Part shown: positions 23,258 to 35,824 of the stretch, in pieces
How positions within the stretch are numbered: the first letter of the stretch is position 1
Layout of the letters: each line of letters begins with the position of its first letter
DNA from: Magicicada septendecula
Lineage: Eukaryota; Arthropoda; Insecta; Hemiptera; Cicadidae
Direction: 5' to 3'
Assembly: GCA_034769895.1 (NCBI GenBank)
Contig: CM068373.1
Span: 283,745,379 to 283,809,378, forward strand
DNA: 64,000 bases
The notes under the pieces: model-generated
The model's database searches: none
Seen by the model: only the letters and a program-made list of their open reading frames with translations
What the model was told of the DNA's origin: nothing
Program-made: the position numbers and the translations under genes

Positions 23258-24010
23258 AACATGTATTGATCGATGCTTACTATTAAATTAAGGATTTTAT
23301 TATTATAATTATTGTTGTTATACATTTTTGATAAAGTTGATAAATTGGAAAACAGTGACTTAATTTTTCCATAAAGAACAACGTTTCTATTAGATCTATC
23401 GTCGGTAGGAGCCATTCAAGCATTAGGTTTATAACCTGTTCAATATTCAGTTCAAGTTTCACAGTTTGAAAACGCACAGCACTCAGTCAATGTATTTATA
23501 ATACAAACTTATGCGTTAAGGTTCATTCAAAATGTTAACAGAGTGAAAATACAGACTAAATGTATACATTTATTTAAAGAACTCGGAATTTTGATTCTAC
23601 CTTTGCACAACCATATGGGTCCAACGTCCGAGCTGAAGGAGGGAAAAGTAATAAAATGAGCATCGTCCGTCCCCGTTACATACATATCGTGCTCCATCCC
23701 ACTGGTATCGCGTCTCTCTGTTTCAGAACGATTAGGATAAGCTACGGAAAGTTCTACTACGAACAATTTAGAACAGTGAAACACGGTTCGTCGGTAAACA
23801 CCATTTGTAACTTTCAAAACTTCAACGTCCATTCAAAGTAAGTAATGGAAACGATAAATTCCTCATCGCTCGTTTCCCCCCCCCCCCACAATGGTTGGGC
23901 AGTCGTGATAATTAATTATAAAACGGCCGGAAGCAATGAAAATCAAATAATTTGTTAATTAAAAAGTTTCCCGAAGCTAAACGTTTATATTGATTAACTG
24001 AACTTTTCCA

Positions 24011-24058
<48 letters not shown>

Positions 24059-24145
24059 TCGTTTTCTACATTGTAGGCCTATATAATACAGAGTTCAGGA
24101 GTAATGAGACTTATTTAGTATACAGGGTTCAACTTCAGGGCCCAC
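23258..24145. other. Spacer with poly(C) and poly(A)
   Basis: No recognised gene. The minus ORF at 23527-23832 (101 residues) and the + ORF at 23656-23841, which ends at a GTAAGT, look coding-like but match no family I recognise. An A-run of 45 bases lies at 24012-24056 and a C-run near 23877-23887. Confidence 0.5.
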
Positions 24146-25365
24146 TAGAGGTGTGCTAAACTAGTATTTAAAATTAACAGGTACGAACAAAAGTTCCAAA
24201 AAAATAACACGTTCAAATACCTGTTATTATATACCTATTGTACATATACCTGTATTACATAATTTGTTACAAGAAATAAATTGAAACTAAAAGTATTGAC
24301 AGTGTTACTTTACACTGTGACTTTATTAAGCTGTTACTGTTTAAAAGAAAATGAGAAATAAGAGAATTTGTATGCCTATCTCACTTTGTTGTTGTATTGG
24401 AGTGTTAGTGGTCTCAAATATTTCTACCAATAATTTTATACAAACCACTATGTTGTCTTTGGTATTGACGAGCGCTTTCAGAAGTTGGTAAATGACCTGA
24501 AGATGGCTTGACTGCCGAAAGCGCTCGTCAATACCAAAGACAACATAGTGGTTTGTATAAAATTAGTAGTAGAAATATCTCCCTTTGGAAATACTAATTT
24601 AAGTTTTCACTAGAAGTAAACAAACTGACATAGGTTTAATATTAAACTATCAATTTCATTTTGGTTAGACAAATCAGTTGCGAAACTCAGCCAATGAAAT
24701 TTACAGTGCACTTGATAGCACAACAAATAATGTCAAAAAAACATCAGAAACATATAATAAAAACATAACAGTAAGCCACAAGAGTTACAACAATCTCATC
24801 ACTCACGTGGGATGTGCAGTAAAGTTAAAATCATCTCAGACATCACATTAACAAGACGTACTGTATGGCCTATCAGCCACTCTGTAAGTTATAATTTATA
24901 ACACAATAATTCGCTTTATCATAATTTACCAAGTCGGTGACTAGTATAATATATAAACTGTTATTATAATCTGTATTATATATCTGCATAACACATGAGA
25001 ATAAGTGCAACATCAGTAGGCTATACATTTTTTTCATTTACTAAAAACAGTTTCGTCTCTTTGGCATACAGATATTCTGAACCTCGCTGTTTTGTTCCGT
25101 TTCGTACTTCTACGACAATCGGCACATGCGCAGAATCAAGTATTCAGTAGCAATAACTTTGACTTTGTACTTGTAGTACTCGTTTATTCGTTAGTTCCGT
25201 AGGGGACTCAGAACCGCGAGGCCGCGAGTAATCGGAACGGGTATTTCGACTTTTCAGTTACCGTTGAATCGGAACAGATATTTCAACTGTTCAGTCACTG
25301 TTATATCCGTTCGACAAAAATAATCGTTCCAAAATACCTGTTATAGGTATATTGGCCCACCTCTA
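24146..25365. mobile_element. Non-autonomous hAT-like element
   Basis: Left end TAGAGGTGTGCTAAAC at 24146, right end (reverse complement) TAGAGGTGGGCCAATATACC ending at 25365. Both then share an AACAGGTA block. TAGAGGTG-GC ends are typical of hAT elements. The flanking 8 bp do not match. No transposase is present. Near the right end, GAATCGGAACAGATATTTC and GTAATCGGAACGGGTATTTC are subterminal tandem units. A foldback copy (24418-24578) lies inside. Confidence 0.45.
24418..24578 (+). repeat. Foldback hairpin with CTGAAGA-GAAAG core
   Basis: Inverted arms of 62 bp (24418-24479 and 24517-24578) are nearly perfect and include GGTATTGACGAGCGCTTTC. The loop and 3' arm give CCTGAAGATGGCTTGACTGC then CGAAAGCGC. 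This is a small member of the window-wide family. Confidence 0.75.
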
Positions 25366-26482
25366 GGAACGAAACAAGTTGCGTGTTTAAGTCACCAGGT
25401 CGATGACTCAGTGAATATCTTTGGGTTAATAATGGGCAGCCTAGACGTAGAGCTAGCCACATTGCTACCCATACGACACACATACTGCCTAATTCCTACG
25501 CTGCTAAGCATGAAGCTATCATCAAAAGGTAAACACAATTTAGTGGTTAAGTCTAATTTTTACTAAACTTGTATTGCAACCACTAAAACGCAATTTTACT
25601 GGTAGAGAGAGAGAAGAACTTGAAATATTGAAGGAAATGAAAAAGAATTTAAGTAGTTTAATTAATTCAAAGGTGAAATCTGATAAATAGTTTTTAGCCC
25701 CTGATGTCTACAAAATGTTGTAATTTTCAAAAATGAACACTGCACTATATTCAGATTGTAGTTAAAATTATCTTTAACTAGCTACCCCACAGGGGCTTTT
25801 GCGATTTTTTCACAAACTTGACCCACCCATATTTTTTGCCTGTCGCTCTCCCTATTTTGTACGGGATCAATTCAAAACCCAATAGAGCTATGTATAGTAA
25901 ATGCATAGCTTGCTATGGATACGTTTTACAGAAATCGGTTGATGCGTTCAAAAGTTATCGTTAAATTCCAATTGTCGGACCCGCAAAGAAGTGTGGGGAG
26001 GCCCATCACCACTCTAACGTCTCGTGACACAGGCGAGTATTTACGTGACGTTACGTGACAGGAAATTACGTGTCACCGACATGAAGTAGTAGCAAGGGAA
26101 AACCGCAAATAGATTCGATTGTCAACAGCACATAACAAGAATGATTATACAGATACAGTCTAGCGGTCATTGCCAACAGATTGACACATCTTTGCTGAAC
26201 GTTTTTATTGGCAATACCGAAACAGACGTTAAGTAAAATGTAACAGGCTAAAAATGAAATAAACACACTGTGTTTGTAACTGATATTGATACAGTCGGCT
26301 GTTAAGTCCATGCTAACATTAGTCCACACAGATGTTGTAAATGTGTGAAATTTACGTAAAATTTAGTCTAACTTCTTTTAACGAGCGTGAAGAAGCCAAA
26401 GACACTTAGTCCTACTTGCCACAAGCGACTGCTTGTTATTCCAACGTTCTGCTACGACAGTTTTGACAATGTACGCTACGTA
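25366..26482. other. No gene seen; possible repeat debris
   Basis: A block at 25780-25985 (CACAGGGGCTTTTGCG ... GATGCGTTCAAAAGTTATCG) has the feel of a dispersed repeat, but its class is not recognised. ORFs in the stretch have no domains. Confidence 0.4.
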
Positions 26483-27020
26483 CCAAAATCGGTTTGGAGA
26501 ACTATACATGACTTCCATGTTATAATTAATTATAAGATTATTTTTAACATGTAGGCCAACACTCAGAACGAAACCAAATATATCAGCATGCTTTTAAAAA
26601 ACGCTGAGAAAAATAATAATGCGAATTGTACCTAGTTGTTAATATTTTAAAAATAAAGACTTAAATTATCTTTTATTTAAACAACGCAAAAGAAAGCGAA
26701 TACCGCCCGGCGTGTGTTATCTGTGAATTTATGAAAAAAAGTGTATTTTGTTTACGTATCCGTGGTTATATAGCATGGAACAATATCAATTGTTAATATT
26801 TTATTGAAATTTTTAAGTTTTCGGTTGAATAAATTTATAACATCAATACAAAAAATTACCCCCTTCACCTTCAACTATCCTTTTTATTTATAGATATTTC
26901 ATCAACCTTTCTACAATGGATTAGTGTGATCTTCTTTTCAGGATACTTTACTTATCAAAATTAAGTACTTTACTCTCGGTAAAACGTAAAACGTTGCAGG
27001 TAAACTACCCCTTCCCCTTG
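26483..27020 (+). repeat. Composite repeat family, copy 1
   Basis: Holds ATCGGTTTGGAGAACTATAC with ATGACTTCCATGTT, then the block TTTCTACAATGGATTAGTGT, then ACGTTGCAGGTAAACTACCC. These blocks recur in the same order at 29950-30910, 41310-43680 and 57236-58262. Confidence 0.65.
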
Positions 27021-27057
27021 AGAAATACTTGAGAAAGGCAACTCTGGACATGACGCT

Positions 27058-27165
27058 GTGTCCAGGCTTAAAATAAGAGGAAACTTTATTGTTAATGTAT
27101 TTGTTGAAGGTAAACCAGCCACATTTACATCTGACACGGCCACTACAGAGTCTACTCTAAAGACA
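27058..27165 (+). mobile_element. LTR retrotransposon protease scrap (fossil)
   Basis: Reads GNFIVNVFVEGKPATFTSDT, matching the segment FIVNTFAEGKPT and the following protease region of the gag-pro fragment at 44.9-46.1 kb. It is a short broken piece of the same family. Confidence 0.5.
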
Positions 27166-27999
<834 letters not shown>

Positions 28000-28450
28000 A
28001 TCTTAAAAATTGGAAACTATGTCGAATATTCTGTCTTCAGTAATTTGATAACGAGGCTCCCTAGGGCTTTTGATGTTTTGGCCAAGAAAAGGTTGTTTTA
28101 GCATAGCTTCCGTATCCCCTTGTTACTTTTGTATCTCCATTAAAAATGCATACAAACTCGGATGATGCGGTTCAACAACAACTTGAAAACGGTTGTGCCA
28201 TCCCTCAGAAGAATTGTTTGTCCTCGCAAAATGTTGGAGAACAGCGTCGTATTGATTCCATAACTTTGGAGAATATCGTACTGAAACGGCTCTTCTTCTT
28301 CCTTGAGCACGTCTACTGCGGATGTATGTGAGCTCAAAATAATCAGCTATGGGAAGGAATTCCTCTAGAACCTCATCGACAAAGATATCAAAAATATCAG
28401 GAACTCGGTCTACAGGAACAAATGCTTATGCGCACGAATGCAAAAGCGAA
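28000..28450 (-). pseudogene. MULE (Mutator-like) transposase, C-terminal fragment
   Basis: Minus strand reads AFVPVDRVPDIFDIFVDEVL, EEFLPIADYFELTYI, then YSPKLWNQYDAVLQHFARTN, NSSEGWHNRFQVVVEPHHPS and LYAFLMEIQK. The words LWN-YD-VL, RTNN--EGWHN-F and HPS-Y-F are the hallmark of the C-terminal part of MULE transposases in animals. One in-frame stop follows EIQK, and the frame then continues (QGDTEAMLKQPFLGQ). The catalytic DDE domain upstream is absent, so this is a truncated remnant. No terminal inverted repeats were found. Confidence 0.85.
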
Positions 28451-28859
28451 TGACGACGAATTGAAAGTGTAGCTCCATCACCGTCTGTTATAGCTCGCGC
28501 CGAGCACTGGCTTCGCCTTTTGCATCTCCAGTAGCGCACCGTTTTGTTATGAGAATGCTTATAAAATAAAAATCCATCTATGTGTAAATAACTAGTCCTT
28601 CCAGATTTTACTAGTCGGCATTGTTTTACTGCATACGGTCATTGACGTCATAGTAGTTGTTACTGTACAAACTGTGGAAGGGGGACACATTCGTCCACCC
28701 AATGTGTTGCCGCTGTATAAACCGGTAAAACTCTCAGTTAGCAGCTATGTTCGTTTCGGAACCAACGTGCAGCAGTTACTACCTACCTATTTGTGTTTTG
28801 TTCGTTTAGTTACGTGTTTCTCTGTTTGTCTTTGTTATTATTAATCTGATTATTTGTGT
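28451..28859. other. No gene seen
   Basis: Mixed sequence leading into a possible deleted transposon (next entry). No domain recognised. Confidence 0.4.
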
Positions 28860-29070
28860 CCTCATTTATTCTGTTTAATTATAATGGAGTCAGATCCCGT
28901 TGAACCGGGACCCTCTTCTTCTGCCAGCGAAAGATAGAAAATACTCTAAAAAGATATTTTAGCTCTAAAAAGAACGCTTGGTACTAGCAAAAATTCAAAT
29001 TAATTTTTAGCTTAAATCTTAGGCCTATCACAACCGGCAACAGCTGTTATGTACCCACGCTACGCCACTG
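28860..29070. mobile_element. Possible internally deleted DNA transposon
   Basis: A micro-ORF at 28884-28937 reads MESDPVEPGPSSSASER, the style of a transposase N-terminus, and is then lost. At 29052-29070 the minus strand reads CAGTGGCGTAGCGTGGG, a well-known type of hAT terminal sequence. The matching left end was not found. Confidence 0.3.
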
Positions 29071-29424
29071 GTCTTTACACAACTTACCCTATAACATTTT
29101 GCAAAAGATAAACAAACAAACACATAAAATGTATACAAAGTTAAAGTTGGCCTGGTTTTCTTAGGAAAATGAGAAAAATGTTTGTTTGAGAGGAATAAAC
29201 GTTGAGCGCTGTGTAACTGTGTCTGTCTGTTTGTATGTTACTTTCCTCTGCAGTTATGTTCTAAGTAAACCTTACAAATACCGTACGTATTGCGCTCTGC
29301 TTCTCCATTTCATAATGTGTATACTACAAACAGTTTGAGTAATACATATAAATCTATTCGTTCAGAAACAACACAACTCTACTATTCATTATATTATAGT
29401 CTCCAAGTCACGTGTATGAGTACC
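29071..29424. other. No gene seen
   Basis: Spacer before the large foldback. The ORF that starts at 29290 runs into the foldback arm and is not a gene. Confidence 0.45.
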
Positions 29425-29886
29425 CTATTTAATTGTCATATTTTTAAACACTTGGTTACTCACCGTCTTGTGGTTTCTTTAAAACTTTCAGTAGCTACGC
29501 GTTTCAAGGATAAATCCTCATCATCAGGTTACATAAAAACACCAGTCCTTCTGGAGAAGTCGTCAAAAAATCAAACATTTTTACCAAATATCAAAGTATA
29601 TGTCATTCAAGAACACATTATTATAGCACTTCACGCCGCGTCGCGAGCTGGTGCGCACCACTACCCGCAATCGCCTCTGAAGTCCTACAATAATGTGTTT
29701 TTAGATGACATATACTGTGATGTTTGGAAAAAAATTTTGATTTTTTGGCGACTTCTCCAGGAGGATTGGTGTTTTTATAAAACCTAATGATGAGGATTTA
29801 TCCTTGAAACGCGTAGCTACTGAAAGTTTTAAAGAAGTCACAAGACGGTGAGTAACCGAGTGTTTACAAATATTACAATTAAATAG
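29425..29886. repeat. Large foldback element, CTGATGA-GAAAC family
   Basis: Arms of about 210 bp (29425-29634 and 29677-29886) are inverted with scattered mismatches. Core on the left arm (minus strand): ACCTGATGATGAGGATTTAT, then CCTTGAAACGCGTAGC. On the right arm (+): AATGATGAGGATTTATCCTT, then GAAACGCGTAGC. The loop near 29640-29676 is GC-rich (GTCGCGAGCTGGTGCGC). Confidence 0.8.
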
Positions 29887-29949
29887 TAAGTCTACTAATA
29901 ACAATTTCTGGGAAATTGAAAAAACTTTACAAATAATGTTCTAAATAAG

Positions 29950-30910
29950 AAAAATTGGTATACAAAACCATACATGACTTCCGTGTTCTAAAATTTATAT
30001 TTAAAATTTTTAAATATGAATTGAAAAATTTGAAAATTTTGACAAACTGGAATAAAATATTTCCATAAACAATATTTCTTTATTGCCAATAACGTAGTAC
30101 ACATATAAAATATCGGTATGAGGAACCATACGTGACTTCCATGTTCTAAGATTTATATTTAAAATCTTTTTCGAAATAAAATATTTCCATAGAAACTATT
30201 TCTTTCTACTTCTTTCTTCAGCCTTAACCACAGTACTGTGGAAACTAACGTATACCACCTCATGTTAGCGCACTTAATTTACACTGATAATGGCAGTCGA
30301 TTGCTCTGCCGAAACGTCTGGGTTTGCAGAAAATATAGGACCACGGTCAAACAGCCCGGGAAGGAATTTTAACAACAAACTACTTCTTTGTTGGCGATAA
30401 CGTAGAACACATATAAAAAATTATCCCCTCCCCTTCAACTATCATTTTCATTAATAGAAAATTACCCCCTCCCATTTCAACTACCCTTTTTATTTATAGA
30501 TATTTCATCTACCTTTCTACAGTGGATTATTATGACTTTTTTTTCAAGATATTTTATTTATCAAATTTAAGTACTTTACCCTTGTTAAAACGTAAAACGT
30601 TGCAGGTAAACTACCTGTCCCCCTTAAAAGATGTTCACCAAAATCAATAGGCCTTGTGTCCTCTACAACTCGGGGACATATGGAAAAAATTATTTGAATT
30701 CTGCTTGAATTTGCGGCAGTTATCGTTCGCCATAGAAACAAAATTCTACACACAGACATAGGGACACACACACACACAAACACACACACTTTCCAGAAAA
30801 TAACTTTTCTTCATGTTTTGAGGGTAGTACAATCAGAATCACCCCTTACCCTCTAACACGATTTTTTTCACAATCACCATACTTCCATTTCCTTACGGAA
30901 TATGGAAGTA
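29950..30910 (+). repeat. Composite repeat family, copy 2, with foldback-core half copy
   Basis: Blocks of CATACATGACTTCCGTGTTC type recur near 29965 and 30125. From 30375 it continues CTACTTCTTTGTTGGCGATA, TTTCTACAGTGGATTATTAT, ACGTTGCAGGTAAACTACC, GCGGCAGTTATCGTTCGCC, ACACACAC and GTTTTGAGGGTAGTACAATC to GGAATATGGAAGTAAAA. A half foldback core lies at 30280-30352 (CACTGATAATGGCAGTCGAT ... GCCGAAACGTC ... GACCACGGTCAAACAGCCC). Confidence 0.65.
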
Positions 30911-32029
30911 AAAAATTATGTTGGCCGATTGTTGGGGATACCCCAAAGGAATATCAGGTTAATAACTATCCGTTCGAGTGCCAAAACAGATAGCTACGTG
31001 AGTACGTGAGTAAGGATGTGAATAAAGAAAGGACTTCAAAGATACCCAAAAACCGTTTATTAACAAATAATTAAGAAATCTGATAATTCATAGAAACTTT
31101 AATAATACTCTAAATGATCAAATTGACTCTCCAAAATTTATAATATTCAATTCAGTTTCTTATTATATTAGTCAACAAAAGACTAATTTATGTTGTTTGA
31201 ACTCTACGTTTCTTGACTCCAAGAATTATATTTACTCTTACATTAGTTGCCAACTCTCTATACCTGAGTCTCTCGTCTAATGACGTGTGTGCTACGCACT
31301 GCCCGCCTCTCTGCTGAACATTGTATCTCATATTTATATGTGCAATTTGTTAATGAAAGTGTCTGAATCTGTAAGGTGGAATCTGTTTACTAGGCCTCAG
31401 GAGGTGACATACATTTAGTTTATAAAAGTCGCGCCTTGGTTATTTGTTACGTTCTGCATATGACAAGTGAAATTCGTACATAACTGTTTGCTCTGAATAA
31501 CAGATTAACTTAAGTATTTGTTGAACAGTGGAAACTGCAAAATTGCACGTACTTCTTGATCAAACCTCATACGTTATAGGCCTACGTATATGCAATGACT
31601 ACTTATTACGGCAATTGGACTGAGAACAAGCGACTCATAATGTTTGACACAAGTTGGTTAACAAGAATGACCTGCATCAGTCAACTCTGTAACGACACTT
31701 CAACGACGTAAAACTACTTCCAATTAACGCCGGGAAACAAAAATTTTTAACTAACCAGCATAACAAGCATGTATGTTACTATTGTTCAAATGTTACATCA
31801 GCAGCTGGCGATTAAATTTAATTGGTGGATTCGCGTACGAGCCGTTACAACGTACTGGACGCGGCACGCGAGTAATTGGTTTAGTGCACCAGCAAGTGCG
31901 CAGTTAGCCTACATTCGTTATTGTTTGTTTTTTCGTGATATTTGAGACTTGTCCAACGGATCTGGGGCAAGCCCCCCCTCAGCTGGACGGTAGGATGTGG
32001 GGAAACGCACACCACATCGCAGGCCGGAA
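30911..32029. other. No gene seen
   Basis: AT-rich spacer, GC-richer after 31800, where a repeat that also occurs near 52.6 kb begins. No ORF with a recognised domain. Confidence 0.45.
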
Positions 32030-32445
32030 GCGAAGAAGGTGGAGGCACATTGAAGGTAGAGTAGTGCGTGCGTGTGTGTAGATATAGTTTGTAGCCATTT
32101 AGGTAAAGGAAGTGGCTGATAAAAGTGTCATTAATTTTAGTTTAATTTTCAGGGCGGCCAAGACAGGGACGAGTAGCGCAGGTCGCCAAAGCTGGAAGGA
32201 GGCGACAGAGAGGCGTCAAGGTAGGCGAGGGGGACAAAAATAAGAGGGTTAAAGACTTAGTAAAAGTTACGAAAACTTAAATTGTTATATGATCAGGCTA
32301 AATTATTGACTAGCCACAGTACTGTGGTTCACTGACTGTAGACCTGCGTCAGTCCTCTAAGCACTGAAGATGGTCACCGATGGAATGGCTGAAACGTTTG
32401 CGTGTAACAACATCGGAGCACGGCCTGACAGCCCGTTAAATAATA
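32030..32445 (+). mobile_element. PLE-type terminal region with exon-like block
   Basis: At 32140-32225 TTTTCAG precedes GGCGGCCAAGACAGGGACGA, then TCGCCAAAGCTGGAAGGAGG, and ends GTCAAG before GTAGGC, looking like a small exon with splice sites. The same block occurs on the minus strand at 52620-52700. At 32290-32440 comes a foldback-core half copy: CACTGAAGATGGTCACCGAT, GGCTGAAACGTTTGCG, then GAGCACGGCCTGACAGCCCG. Confidence 0.45.
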
Positions 32446-32449
32446 ATAT

Positions 32450-33655
32450 TAAAAATGATTTACAAGCCTTACTTTATAACACAAGCAACTGGATTAGAAA
32501 TGGATCCACTTTAAGTTACGATAAAATTTCACTGATTTGTTTTATAGCTCTGAGGAAAATGATCCCCCTTGTATGTTCTGCTATTACAGTTAATGACTGG
32601 AAAATAGATAGTTTTTCATGAGACATTAGTGAAACTCGTACACACAATGTTAGGGCAAAGCGTCACAGGAGTAGAACGCAATATTGTTACTACGGTCTAC
32701 TGATCGTTGTATGGCACAGTGGAAAACAAAATACAAGACACCAATGAAGTCACTAATCACCAGTTTTAATTATCATAATTAAACAGTTTGTAATCAATAA
32801 GATAGTCTCTTACAACAAATCAAATAAAAATTGTTCACACGCAACAATAATGTCAACCAGTATAAAACACAATTGTATTACAATTGTCCGACACAAATGT
32901 AAAATACATAACACTTCGTCACAGTACTACAAACCGCACTCAAAGAAATTGCAACTCAAATTGAACTGAGCGTCGCTGAGTACTTGTATTTATACTCCGC
33001 CGAAAATCCAGAATATTCCATACACTACGCATCAGCTCTACACTAGGGCGCAATTGATTGCGGCCTTGACACAGTGCGCGTGGCTGGCGACGTCTAGAAA
33101 AGTCTCACGAGCGCATGTTGAAATCACGTACGCACACAACATTACAGCCGGATGTTGTAAATATACTTCTGCAAGTATATTTTAATTTGTATCAGTATAT
33201 ATAAAAACCTAACAAACGGTTCACAAAACAATATGTATCATCAGTGGTTTAAATCAAAATTTACGATTTACCGTTTTTGTTTCATTATAATATAAATTAA
33301 CGAATAATCGGTTTTACTTCGATTTAAACTTTTGGTTACATTAAAATGCATAATTTTTTATATTTTTTATTTTAATAAATTTATAATTTTAAATAAATCG
33401 TCTTCGTTTTATTTGTACAATAATTTATATGCCTTAGTTTATAATACACGCAACTGGCTTAGACATAGATCCACTTTAAGTTATGATGAAATTTCGCTGA
33501 AGTGTTTACTGATATAGCTCTCGGGGGGGGGGGGCTGATCCCCCTTGTACATTCTGCCATTAAAGTTAATGACAGGAAAATAGATTGTTTTTTATGAGAC
33601 ATTAGTGATGAAACTGGTACACACAATATTAGGACAAAGCATCACATCTGTACAG
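32450..33655. repeat. Duplicated 230-bp segment flanking a solo LTR
   Basis: 32450-32680 and 33405-33655 are direct repeats (for example GATCCACTTTAAGTTA, then CCCCCTTGTA and CATGAGACATTAGTGA). The LTR at 32685 begins just after AACGCAATAT. The second copy reads AACGCAATATAATATT there without an LTR. Confidence 0.6.
32685..33160 (-). mobile_element. Solo LTR (fossil), family A
   Basis: Starts TGTTACTACGG, like LTRs at 34904, 36728 and 54296. On the minus strand a TATA box (GAGTATAAATACAAG) lies near 32980-33000, so the element's sense strand is minus. The right end has drifted. ATAT lies on both sides. No internal region is present. Confidence 0.7.
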
Positions 33656-33949
33656 GGGGTGTGGAACGCAATATAATATTTCGCGTTTCCATACCTTTAC
33701 AATTCAATACAATAACAAACGCGTGTTTACGACATTATATTGCCAGAAGTTTACTGTCGCATGTTATGTGCCTTGCAATAAACAGCAGACTCGCGCGTAT
33801 TAGATTTCCTTCGCAGATTGGTACAGAAACGCTGGTTGGTTTTATTGTTGTCCAGACATAAACACATTCTCTTGGCAAATGTTCCTTACACATCAGAAAA
33901 ACCTTCTGAACGTCTCAAAAATAAAAATAAAATTAGAAATAGTGTAAGC
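33656..33949. other. No gene seen
   Basis: Spacer. The ORF at 33661-33861 has no recognised domain. Confidence 0.4.
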
Positions 33950-34850
33950 ACACTGACTAAACTCCGGGCTATTGGACCGTTGTTCACTTCTGTTGTTACT
34001 AACAGACGTTTCGACCTCTCCTCTAGACGCCATCTTCAGTGTACAATAACGATACCAATCTTCTATTGTGGTGTATTCATTGTTCACAACATAAAGGTAC
34101 CATACATATAATTTATAATAAAGTTATAATTACTCACATTCTTATTCTCGATCGATTTCGATCATAGACCATCGTAAGGACAAACATACTGTGCACTCGC
34201 GACCATAATATTGTAAAACAGTTACTGTTTACAAAAAACGAATTCGTAAACACTGATTAATGATCGTGAAACGTATGTTTGTGTCCAAAGTTTCTCGAGA
34301 ACTCAAGACCTCTTGGACACTCTTGGAAACTTTGGACACAAACGTACGTTTCACGATCATTAATAATAATCAGTGTTTACGAATTTGTTTTTTGTAAATA
34401 GTAACTGTTTTAAAATATTCTGACCCCGAGTGCATAGTGTGTATTATGTCCTGACGATAGTCTATGACCGAAATCGATCGAAATTAAGAATGTGAGTAAT
34501 TAAAACTTTATTATAAATCATATGTATGGTACCTTTGGGTTATGAACAATAAATGCACACAAAAGACGATTGAGATTACAGGTACCATTTGTAACCAATA
34601 AGGTGTGTATATTATAAATACATCACATTATCATTAGTTAATAAGGATTTGCTAACTGACACGGTATTCGTCAGTTAACCACAATACTGTGGCAAAAGCA
34701 ACACTGTGGTTAACTGACAAAGACCGTGTCAGTTAGCGAACCGTTATTGTACACTGAAGATGGCCTCCAGAGGAGAGGCCAAAACATCTCTTAGTAACAA
34801 CTGGTGGGCCAAGGCCCAATAGCCCTTAGTTTAGTCAGTCTGTTTAAACC
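33950..34850. repeat. Nested foldback: one foldback inside another
   Basis: The outer arms (33950-34055 and 34735-34840) belong to the CTGANGA-GAAAC family: CTAAACTCCGGGCTATTGG with ACAGACGTTTCGACCTCTCC at left, and CACTGAAGATGGCCTCCAGA with CCCAATAGCCC at right. Inside, 34058-34580 is a separate palindrome with arms of about 240 bp (CGATCGATTTCG pairs, GTGTCCAAAGTTTC pairs at its centre). A third hairpin, at 34652-34737, pairs GCTAACTGACACGG with CCGTGTCAGTTAGC. Confidence 0.75.
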
Positions 34851-34903
34851 GTTGGCGCCGGCCGTGAAAGCCTTAACTTCAGAAAATTATAAACATTAAA
34901 TAT

Positions 34904-35442
34904 TGTTACGACGGTCTCCTTGATCGTCGTATGGTACAGTGGAAAACAAAATACAAGACACCAATAAAGTCACCAAAAACCCAGCTTTAATAATCACAAT
35001 TAACAGCTTGTAAACAACAAGTTATTCAACAGAATTATACTCATACAATAATTTAAGTTAATCTGTCCACACAAGTACGATAATGTCAACTATAAAGAAT
35101 TTCGCACTTATCACTAATACACCACTTGAGACGCACTGTGTAAATCGCCCGACAATAGCTCGAACCTCACTTAAATAAATCGCCACTTAAACTGAAACTA
35201 AGCGTCGCTGAATGCTTATATTTATACCCCGCTGAGATTCCAGAATAATCCATTATACGCGTCAACACTACTAGAAAACATTAGAGCGTAATTGCTTGCG
35301 GCCTTGAACACAGTACGCGCGGACCCGTGAAGTTTGGAACAGCCTCATTAACGCATGTTAAGAGTCACGTACGCACACAACATTACAGCTGGTCCTGCTG
35401 GGGTAGCCGAAAACATGTAGAACGTTCTGTAATGGCGTAACA
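34904..35442 (-). mobile_element. Solo LTR (fossil), family A, complete
   Basis: Runs from TGTTACGACGG to GGCGTAACA (539 bp) with ATAT at both edges (34900-34903, 35443-35446), fitting a 4-bp target duplication of Ty3/gypsy type. A minus-strand TATA box (GGGTATAAATATAAG) lies near 35215-35235. It looks whole as an LTR but has no internal part. Confidence 0.8.
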
Positions 35443-35824
35443 ATATTTTAAATTTATTAGACAAACGTTTAGGCCTTCGGCTAGAAATCAAGAGTCCGAG
35501 TTCGATTTATAACGTCTAAAATACATGAAGGATAACACCTCTTATGCGTAATGTCCAAAATCTTTTTTTGTGTGTTTTTTCTAATTCTTCGTTTGGATCT
35601 CGTCGTGCTCTGTAACAAAGCTTGTCGTTTGACATGATGTCACGGAATTTTTAAAAAAACAAACACTTTATTCAGATATTAGTTGATTCTCCTTCCATTC
35701 GATACTGTGAATGCGTTTTCACAATTTTTCCGTCTCACATTTTTGCTTCTGGCCCTCGCAATTTCAAAACCAACACGACTCTGTGGAGTAATACAGTAGT
35801 TTGAAAAGTAATGCCAAGTTTATA
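35443..35824. other. No gene seen
   Basis: Spacer between LTR and LINE. Nothing recognised. Confidence 0.4.

Noticed and set aside
23527-23841. Overlapping ORFs on both strands, one ending at GTAAGT
   Set aside because: They look coding-like, but no family is recognised, no acceptor or start context is evident, and both strands are open equally. Kept only as a spacer note.
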